Assembly (NCBI GenBank): GCA_027295365.1
Contig: JAPULD010000452.1
Location: 1-11,334 of the forward strand
Length of the DNA: 11,334 nucleotides
Direction: 5' to 3'
From: Planctomycetota bacterium
GTDB lineage: Bacteria > Planctomycetota > Phycisphaerae > Phycisphaerales > SM1A02
In this document: in pieces, positions 7,004 to 11,334 of the stretch
Position numbering within the stretch: the first letter of the stretch is position 1
Layout: each line of letters starts with the position of its first letter
The notes under the pieces: generated by a model
The model's input: only the letters and a program-made list of their open reading frames with translations
What the model was told of the DNA's origin: nothing
Databases searched by the model: none
Translations under genes and position numbers: made by a program

Positions 7004-8005
7004 TTACTTTCCCCCGCTCGCACGCTCACCGGGGGGTGAGGTGTTGACGTTGCCGCGGAGCGGGATGACTTCAACGTACGACGAATTCGAGGCGAAGCTC
7101 ACGTATCGTCGGTCGAAGGCGCTTGAAATGCTGCTGGAAGGCCTCCGAATCGGGAAGGGGTAGCCGCCGATCTGTCGATGAATGAAGTCGGGGGCTTTGA
7201 TGATGAGCGTTCCCTGGTAGAACTGAATGGTGGCGTATTCGCCTCCGTTAATGGTCCAGGCGTCGGGTTCGACGGTATCGACGATGAGGTCGATGATTTG
7301 CTGGACCTTTTCGGTTTCGGTGAGTCGATCGGGATCATCAGTGGGATCGCCAAAGATTCCGCCGCTGCTTCCACCGCCACCACTACCGCCACCGCCGCCG
7401 CCACCGCCACCGCCGCCACCACCGCCGCCACCGCCGCCGCCGCCACCGCCGCTACTTCCACCCTGATTCAGAGCGGAGCCAAGGTCCATTTCAGGGGCGT
7501 TGTCGAACATGGGTGGCTCGAAGAGCAGGTCGCGAACCGGGTAGTACCGGATCTCTTGGGCGCTGGGCGAGGCCAGTCGTTCAGTGGTGCCCACTTCGAG
7601 GAAGCCTTCGCGAAGTTGCCAGTTGGTCCCATCGAAATCCTCGAGTTGGGCGAGCACCATTTCAATTACGTTCAGGGCCGGCATATTCTCGACGTTGAGC
7701 GTCACCGATGCTTCCGGATCCAGGCCGATGCCCGAACGATCATCGTTGTATCGTCCGATGATGTTGATGCCGAGAATCGTCTGGAGATAGTTGAAGACTT
7801 CGCGGGCCTCGACTTCTTGAAAACTCACCGAGACGTCGGTGTAGATCAAGACGCTGAGAATGTGGCTCTTGGATTGATTGGTCGCCTGCGCTTGGATCTG
7901 GTTATTTCGAAAGTGATTGATGCGATCCGAAAGGCTCTGACCGCTGGCGTCGGCAGACAGCAAGCCAATAAAAAGTACAGTCGCAAAGGTGAGCGTCTTG
8001 TTCAT
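7004..8005 (-). CDS. Secreted secretin-type N-domain protein with a 22-glycine linker, no pore domain
   Basis: This 333-residue exported protein has a signal peptide (about 1-22, hydrophobic TFATVLFIGLL, likely cut after ASG). Residues about 56-140 resemble a secretin/TonB short N-terminal (STN, N0-like) domain: VSVSFQEVEAREVFNYL, GINIIG, then VTLNVENMPALNVIEMVL and LREGFLEVGT. A low-complexity linker follows (182-216: GGSS, 22 glycines, S, four glycines, SSGG). The last part (about 230-285) has VQQIIDLIVDTVEPDAWTINGG and QGTLIIKAPDFIHRQI, which matches the repeat seen in planctomycete GspD-like proteins. The beta-barrel secretin domain is absent, so it cannot form a type II or IV outer-membrane channel alone. 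Role unknown; a periplasmic scaffold or partner-binding protein is plausible. The start is supported by AGAGG about 10 nt upstream. A terminator lies 28 nt past the stop. Confidence 0.82.
   Translation of the reverse strand: MNKTLTFATVLFIGLLSADASGQSLSDRINHFRNNQIQAQATNQSKSHILSVLIYTDVSVSFQEVEAREVFNYLQTILGINIIGRYNDDRSGIGLDPEASVTLNVENMPALNVIEMVLAQLEDFDGTNWQLREGFLEVGTTERLASPSAQEIRYYPVRDLLFEPPMFDNAPEMDLGSALNQGGSSGGGGGGGGGGGGGGGGGGGGGGSGGGGSSGGIFGDPTDDPDRLTETEKVQQIIDLIVDTVEPDAWTINGGEYATIQFYQGTLIIKAPDFIHRQIGGYPFPIRRPSSSISSAFDRRYVSFASNSSYVEVIPLRGNVNTSPPGERASGGK
7370..7459. repeat. CCG/CCA trinucleotide tract encoding polyglycine
   Basis: On the plus strand this is an almost unbroken run of GCC and ACC triplets. 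On the coding (minus) strand it reads as GGC and GGT glycine codons, broken only by a few AGC/AGT serine codons. The uninterrupted 22-glycine part is 7385-7450 and uses 14 GGC and 8 GGT codons, with no GGA or GGG. Changes in unit number keep the frame, so length variation by slippage would alter linker length rather than inactivate the gene. Confidence 0.9.
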
Positions 8006-8186
8006 TTGATTCTTACCTCTTGTGTTCTTGCATCGGGATATCGGGGCGTTTCTCGATGATCCTTGCCACTGGGTTCGATGCCTACATCGGCGAGTCGTTC
8101 CCCGAAAGGATGAAAAACGCCATTGGTCCTGATTCTCTCCACACTGTGATACATACCAGTATAGAAATCAGGCGGCGTCTCATCGA
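8006..8186 (-). promoter_or_regulatory. Upstream region of the polyglycine protein with a candidate -10 box
   Basis: On the minus strand, TATACT (8158-8163) matches the sigma-70 -10 box at five of six positions. TTCGAT (8182-8187) lies 18 nt upstream as a poor -35. If used, it would give a 5' leader of about 145 nt. The leader holds a small hairpin (CGATG 8076-8080 with CATCG 8085-8089) but matches no riboswitch class I know. No gene is visible in this gap on either strand. Confidence 0.3.
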
Positions 8187-8206
8187 ATCTTCTTGCTCAA
8201 GAAGAT
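8187..8206. other. Perfect 9-bp inverted repeat next to a gene end
   Basis: ATCTTCTTG (8187-8195) and CAAGAAGAT (8198-8206) form a perfect inverted repeat around CT; as RNA this is an 8-bp stem with a 4-nt loop. It begins 9 nt past the stop of the large secreted protein (-), where a terminator would be expected. No U-tract follows on either strand, so it is not a standard intrinsic terminator. It could instead be an operator or an mRNA 3'-end stabiliser. Confidence 0.45.
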
Positions 8207-8215
8207 GTCATTAAA

Positions 8216-10093
8216 TCAGTGATTGTGAGCCTCCTGAAGGGCCAGAAGAGTCTCTGCTGCCGTCAAGAGTCCCATGGATTGGGCGGCCAGAGGCTGCTTT
8301 GAGTCCCATGGAGAGGCCTGAATGCCCCCAAAAGACCTTTTCGGACTTTGAAAACGCCATTTTGAGTCTTCTCGAACCGTCAATTGCTGCAGAAATCGTA
8401 TGGTCAGCCAATGTCCATCGGTAAGTGCTTTGATACGCACTGGTTCCATATTATCCTGACCCGCCACGAAACGGGCCATCCAAGCCGCCGGTCGAAAGGT
8501 CTGGGCCGTGGCTTGGGGTCGCGAACCAGCCTGGGCCTGGGTCAGACTCAGCCCTCCGACGAGGTCCGGCTCGATTCTAATTTCATGTCTGATAAGACTC
8601 GCTTCGAGCGATCGCAGGAGCCTCTCCAGACGAGTCGGTTCTGGGGCCGGACCGACCATGGATTTGGCATAGTCGGCTTCAGCCCATCCGATCCAGGGCA
8701 GGAGGCCGATCTGTTGATGATCGGGAAGCGAATTCCAAGCGGCATCGATGGCCGCTCGAACAGATTCCCGGGCCGGAACCTCGGGTCGTTTCAAGACATG
8801 GAGTCGAGCCAATGCACCTGCGATGAGGGCCTGACCATGAGGCGTGATGTCAAGAGGATCACCCTCGGGCTGCGGTTGCTTCAGCGTGCCATCTGGCTGC
8901 AGGAATTTTGTCAGTCGTGTCGCCGAATCGGATAACAGGCTTTCGAATTCATCATGGTCTTCACGATTGTCCAGTTCGAGCAAGGCGTACACGATGGCCG
9001 CGGATGCGATCGGTTCCGCACGTGTGTTCTGCATCGAATCATTAAGGCGGGTCAGGTCGAGCAGGATTCGCTGGGCGAAAGCGATGGCATCCTGGGCGGA
9101 TTGAGGATCATCCGCCAGTCGTGATTTGGCGTACCGAAGCAAGGCGTACGCCGTCAACGCCTGATCCAGTGGAGGAGCGACGATCGGATGGTATCGATCG
9201 ACAATGGGGTTGTAATCTCCGCGAAGACCAGGTGGGGGTGAATAGTCCGGGTCTCCAGCCTGAGGCGGTTCGAGTGGCCATTGATGAGTCTTGAGATGCT
9301 CCACGAGTTGTTGAGCCGTCGTACGCAGGCTCTGCGTGTTCACCTGATACGGCATGATGAGCTTGCCGCTTCGATGGACTTGATGGGGGAAGGCGTGGTT
9401 CGAGGTCTGGGCCAAGTGAACACTGCGAAATCGGTAGACGGTGAAGTCATCCTGTAATTGAGTGCGTCGAAGATCGGTGATCATGAAACCGAGTTCCGCC
9501 GAGAGCCCACCAAGCAATCCGCTTAGATTCGTCGCGGTATTCATGGCCAGCATTTGTGAGGCATACGTCACCGCCCAGCGTTGCTGATGTCGCAGAGCAA
9601 TCCCTTCGACGCCGGGTACGATTCGCCGACTGATCTGTTCGAACGTGCGACCCGGGACCGGGAGGAATTGCCCGGCCACCTCGAGTTCCAAATTCAACGA
9701 GGTGCCCACCAAAGTACGTTGCTCGTCCGGAAGACGGGCGATCACCTGATCTCCCAATGCGTTGCTTAACGCACGCCCCACGGCACGACGCAACATCAGG
9801 TTGTCACCCGATTCATCATGACCCTGCCCGACAATCCGACCCCGGTGGCGAAGAATGACGCTGATCCCATGGGCATCCGGGATCGGGACCCGGGCCGCCT
9901 CATCATCAAGTCGCGGGACCTCGAACGCTTCGATCCATTGGCGGGCGGTGATCCAGGCTCCCACAACTTCACTCACGTCGGGAAGCGCCGCTGACTTATC
10001 AGGCGCTGCCTGAGGGTGCGCTGTGGCGACCAGGCTGCAACTGATGTTGAACAGAATCATCATGGCGGCGCAGATCACACGGCTTCGTCCCAT
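8216..10093 (-). CDS. Large secreted protein: AMMECR1-like N-terminal region plus alpha/alpha-toroid-like C-terminal region
   Basis: From the preferred start this is 625 residues with a signal peptide (about 1-27: MGRSR, then hydrophobic VICAAMMILFNIS, likely cut near ATAHPQA). Residues about 76-205 follow the order of an AMMECR1 fold: VILRHRGRIVGQG, LRRAVGRALSNALGD, LNLELEVAG, PGVEGIALRHQQRWAVTYASQML, then LLGGLSAELGF. The usual LRGCIG motif is replaced by IVGQGH. The C-terminal half (about 300-625) is rich in paired helices (DQALTAYALLRYAKSRL, SAAIVYALLEL, HGQALIAGALARL, AAQSMGLLTAAETLLAL) and resembles an alpha/alpha toroid of the terpenoid-cyclase or glycosidase type. No catalytic residues can be named. 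The start at 10093 has GGAG (10102-10105) 8 nt upstream; an ATG at 10189 would add 32 residues before the signal peptide and has no ribosome site. Function unknown; the domain assignments are inference. Confidence 0.75.
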   Translation of the reverse strand: MGRSRVICAAMMILFNISCSLVATAHPQAAPDKSAALPDVSEVVGAWITARQWIEAFEVPRLDDEAARVPIPDAHGISVILRHRGRIVGQGHDESGDNLMLRRAVGRALSNALGDQVIARLPDEQRTLVGTSLNLELEVAGQFLPVPGRTFEQISRRIVPGVEGIALRHQQRWAVTYASQMLAMNTATNLSGLLGGLSAELGFMITDLRRTQLQDDFTVYRFRSVHLAQTSNHAFPHQVHRSGKLIMPYQVNTQSLRTTAQQLVEHLKTHQWPLEPPQAGDPDYSPPPGLRGDYNPIVDRYHPIVAPPLDQALTAYALLRYAKSRLADDPQSAQDAIAFAQRILLDLTRLNDSMQNTRAEPIASAAIVYALLELDNREDHDEFESLLSDSATRLTKFLQPDGTLKQPQPEGDPLDITPHGQALIAGALARLHVLKRPEVPARESVRAAIDAAWNSLPDHQQIGLLPWIGWAEADYAKSMVGPAPEPTRLERLLRSLEASLIRHEIRIEPDLVGGLSLTQAQAGSRPQATAQTFRPAAWMARFVAGQDNMEPVRIKALTDGHWLTIRFLQQLTVREDSKWRFQSPKRSFGGIQASPWDSKQPLAAQSMGLLTAAETLLALQEAHNH

Positions 10094-10201
10094 AAGAAAC
10101 ACTCCGAAGGGGTCATGAGTGAAATGTGCGCAAAAAGTACTTTTCGGCATGCCGGTTGATAGTGTATGGTGCAAAACAACTAAAGACATGGAGACCGAGA
10201 A

Positions 10202-10288
10202 ATGTTCCTTACGAACCTCATCGCGATTACGGAGAATCGCAAACGAATGGTGCTGTTGACGCTCCTGACGTTTGCCACCCTTTGCTGA
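10202..10288 (+). CDS. Candidate 28-codon small ORF with hydrophobic C-terminus
   Basis: The ATG at 10202 is preceded by GGAG (10190-10193) at an 8-nt spacing, a better ribosome site than most genes here have. The peptide starts MFLTNLIAITENRKR and ends with the hydrophobic MVLLTLLTFATLC before TGA. That gives a polar/basic segment followed by a membrane-like or signal-like stretch. It stands alone on the plus strand between two minus-strand genes, and an intrinsic terminator follows 65 nt after the stop. I do not recognise the family. It could be a small membrane peptide, a leader peptide, a broken secreted protein (the frame continues after the TGA) or a chance ORF. No convincing promoter was found. 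Confidence 0.35.
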   Translation: MFLTNLIAITENRKRMVLLTLLTFATLC

Positions 10289-10461
10289 GCTGAAACGCTC
10301 GACAAGACAACTCCACCAGACTCAGACTCAAGCAAGACTTGCGCGAAGAAACGCCCACCCTCTCAAGCGGTGGGTTTTTTCATGCGCCCAGGATTATCGG
10401 GCCTGGCGTAAGGCGGCGTGTGGTTTCACCTGGTCATTGAACCGCGAAAGCACGGTGTCCA
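10289..10461. other. Intergenic stretch with no clear gene
   Basis: Apart from the plus-strand terminator at 10354-10380, I see no gene here. The frame of the upstream small ORF continues after its TGA with a Thr/Pro/Ser/Lys-rich reading (AETLDKTTPPDSDSSK), which runs through the terminator stem and so is unlikely to be translated in full. Confidence 0.5.
10354..10380 (+). terminator. Intrinsic terminator on the plus strand
   Basis: CCCACC (10354-10359) pairs with GGTGGG (10369-10374) around a 9-nt loop and is followed directly by TTTTTT (10375-10380). The only plus-strand candidate it could serve is the short transcript starting near 10190. On the minus strand the stem is followed by CGTTTCTT, a weak U-tract, so a minor role downstream of the sulfatase gene is possible. 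Confidence 0.75.
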
Positions 10462-11334
10462 TCAGTCGGGTTTGCCGTAGGAAGGATTTTGACGTGGCAT
10501 CAACGCTCCGGTGTCCTGGAGCCACACGTCAAGCCGGGCAGACAGATCAGCGACGATGTCAGGGTTGCTCGTCGCGAGATTCGTCGTCTCCGAAGGATCA
10601 TTGGCCAAGTCGTACAACTCGAATTCTCCAGATTCGTACCATCTGATCAGCTTCGTCGAGCCGTGTCGAATCACCGAGTAGGGCGTCACCCGTCCACCCC
10701 ACCAATAATGGGGGTAATGCCAGTACATCGTCTCGCGCGACAAAGGCTGCCCTTGAATCATCAATGGCATCAGATCCAATCCATCGATGACGTGAGCGCT
10801 TGGCCTATCGACGTCCAACGCATGGCAGATGGTCGGCAAGAGGTCAATCGAATTGACTGGCGTGTCGATGACCGCTCCGGCCTTGATTCGCCCAGGCCAA
10901 TTCACGATGAACGGCACTCGCAGCCCACCTTCGTAGGGTCTTCCTTTGCCGCTTCGCAATGGACGATTGTCGGTGGCCGGAAAATGCGTCGCCCCGCCGT
11001 TGTCGCTGGTGAAGAGTACCAACGTGTTCTCACGCAATCCAAGATCATCCAGCGTCTTGAGGATGCGCCCGGTGGCCTCATCCATACTGTGCACCATCGC
11101 GGCGTACTTGGCATGTATCTGGCCATCATGCTCGGGTCGGGGTTTGGCGTCATAGTGTTCGATCAAATCCGCCTTGGCCTGAATCGGGGCATGCACGGCG
11201 TAATGAAAGAGTGAGAGAAAGAAAGGCTTTTCCCGGTTGCGTCGGATGAAGGCGACCGCCTCGTCCGCCTCGCGATCGGTGAGATACTCGCCTTCCACGC
11301 GAGGCGGCAAGTTGGGAAACGACATTGGCTGGTG
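10462..11334 (-). CDS. Sulfatase (S1 family), C-terminal part, 5' end outside the window
   Basis: This is the C-terminal part of a formylglycine-dependent sulfatase, which hydrolyses sulfate esters, probably outside the cytoplasm on a sulfated polysaccharide or similar substrate. The frame is open to the right edge, so the first in-frame ATG (11325) is likely internal and the gene starts beyond the window. Numbering from that ATG, PFFLSLFHYAVHAP holds an active-site histidine (H41 or H45), TSDNGG holds the metal-binding D108 and N109, and RSGKGRPYEGGLRVP holds K127 near the sulfate. The C-terminal subdomain ends with ELYDLANDPSETTNLA, typical of arylsulfatase/iduronate-sulfatase relatives. 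The catalytic CxPSR or CxAxR motif and its cysteine lie outside the window, so activity and substrate cannot be judged. Confidence 0.93.
   Translation of the reverse strand, partial: HQPMSFPNLPPRVEGEYLTDREADEAVAFIRRNREKPFFLSLFHYAVHAPIQAKADLIEHYDAKPRPEHDGQIHAKYAAMVHSMDEATGRILKTLDDLGLRENTLVLFTSDNGGATHFPATDNRPLRSGKGRPYEGGLRVPFIVNWPGRIKAGAVIDTPVNSIDLLPTICHALDVDRPSAHVIDGLDLMPLMIQGQPLSRETMYWHYPHYWWGGRVTPYSVIRHGSTKLIRWYESGEFELYDLANDPSETTNLATSNPDIVADLSARLDVWLQDTGALMPRQNPSYGKPD

Noticed and set aside
6102..7074. Minus-strand open frames over the end of the S9 peptidase
   Set aside because: Shadow frames opposite the catalytic domain, and one runs through the strong terminator.
7370..7459. GCC/ACC tract as a CRISPR or other spaced repeat array
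   Set aside because: It has no repeat-spacer structure; it is an in-frame codon repeat inside a gene.
7227..7466. Plus-strand frame ending in a polyproline run
   Set aside because: Another frame of the same trinucleotide tract, with no ribosome site or recognisable domain.
7178..8059. 293-codon open frame on the plus strand opposite the polyglycine protein, with a long Ala/Thr run
   Set aside because: It is antisense to a gene with signal peptide, ribosome site and recognisable domains; its openness comes from the GCC/ACC tract and base composition.
10156..10186. TTGATA with TAAAGA as a promoter for the small plus-strand ORF
   Set aside because: The 19-nt spacing is long, the -10 match is poor, and transcription would start at or after the ribosome site it would need to include.
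10094..10189. 32-residue N-terminal extension of the large secreted protein
   Set aside because: The ATG at 10189 lacks a ribosome site and would bury the signal peptide, while the ATG at 10093 has GGAG at good spacing.
10286..10288. In-frame TGA in the small ORF as a selenocysteine codon
   Set aside because: The predicted terminator lies inside the extended frame and there is no selenoprotein-like homology; a plain stop, mutation or sequencing error is simpler.
10489..11214. 241-codon plus-strand open frame opposite the sulfatase
   Set aside because: Antisense to conserved sulfatase motifs; no ribosome site or recognisable product.
1..11334. A defence, secondary-metabolite or mobile-element system spanning the window
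   Set aside because: No nuclease, transposase, integrase, methylase, synthase or phage gene is visible, and the genes are mostly single units in alternating orientation.

Overview
The window looks like chromosomal DNA from a bacterium of the Planctomycetota, possibly near the Phycisphaerae. This rests on GC-rich DNA (judged by eye), a sulfatase, a DUF3365/HAMP-style sensor kinase, a pore-less secretin-type N-domain protein, a small conserved 'TLSWADY' protein and large secreted proteins of unknown role. The placement is inference; there is no rRNA or marker gene here.

Layout, left to right. (1) 2-1213 (+) is the 3' part of a membrane sensor histidine kinase; its 5' end lies outside the window. 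(2) 1236-1538 (-) is a small conserved uncharacterised protein that converges on the kinase. (3) 1617-2945 (+) is a MacB/FtsX-type ABC permease with no ATPase or adaptor beside it. (4) 2951-2973 is a short repeated motif between convergent genes. (5) 2985-4718 (-) is a polytopic GT39/ArnT-like glycosyltransferase. (6) 4851-6920 (+) is a secreted S9-family serine peptidase with a complete Ser-Asp-His triad. (7) 6946-6980 is a strong hairpin terminator that serves both strands. (8) 7004-8005 (-) is a secreted protein with secretin-type N domains around a run of 22 glycines. (9) 8216-10093 (-) is a large secreted protein that appears to join a degenerate AMMECR1-like region to an alpha/alpha-toroid-like region. 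(10) 10202-10380 (+) is a tiny candidate transcription unit: a Shine-Dalgarno-led 28-codon ORF followed by an intrinsic terminator. (11) 10462-11334 (-) is the C-terminal part of a sulfatase, cut by the window edge.

Most genes are single units in alternating orientation, and no operon is evident. The shared theme is the cell envelope and extracytoplasmic space: sensing (kinase), transport (permease), surface glycosylation (glycosyltransferase) and breakdown of peptides and sulfated compounds (S9 peptidase, sulfatase). I found no CRISPR array, tRNA, rRNA, insertion sequence, phage gene or recognisable defence system. The items most worth checking are the AMMECR1-like/toroid protein, the polyglycine secretin-domain protein and the orphan small transcript.
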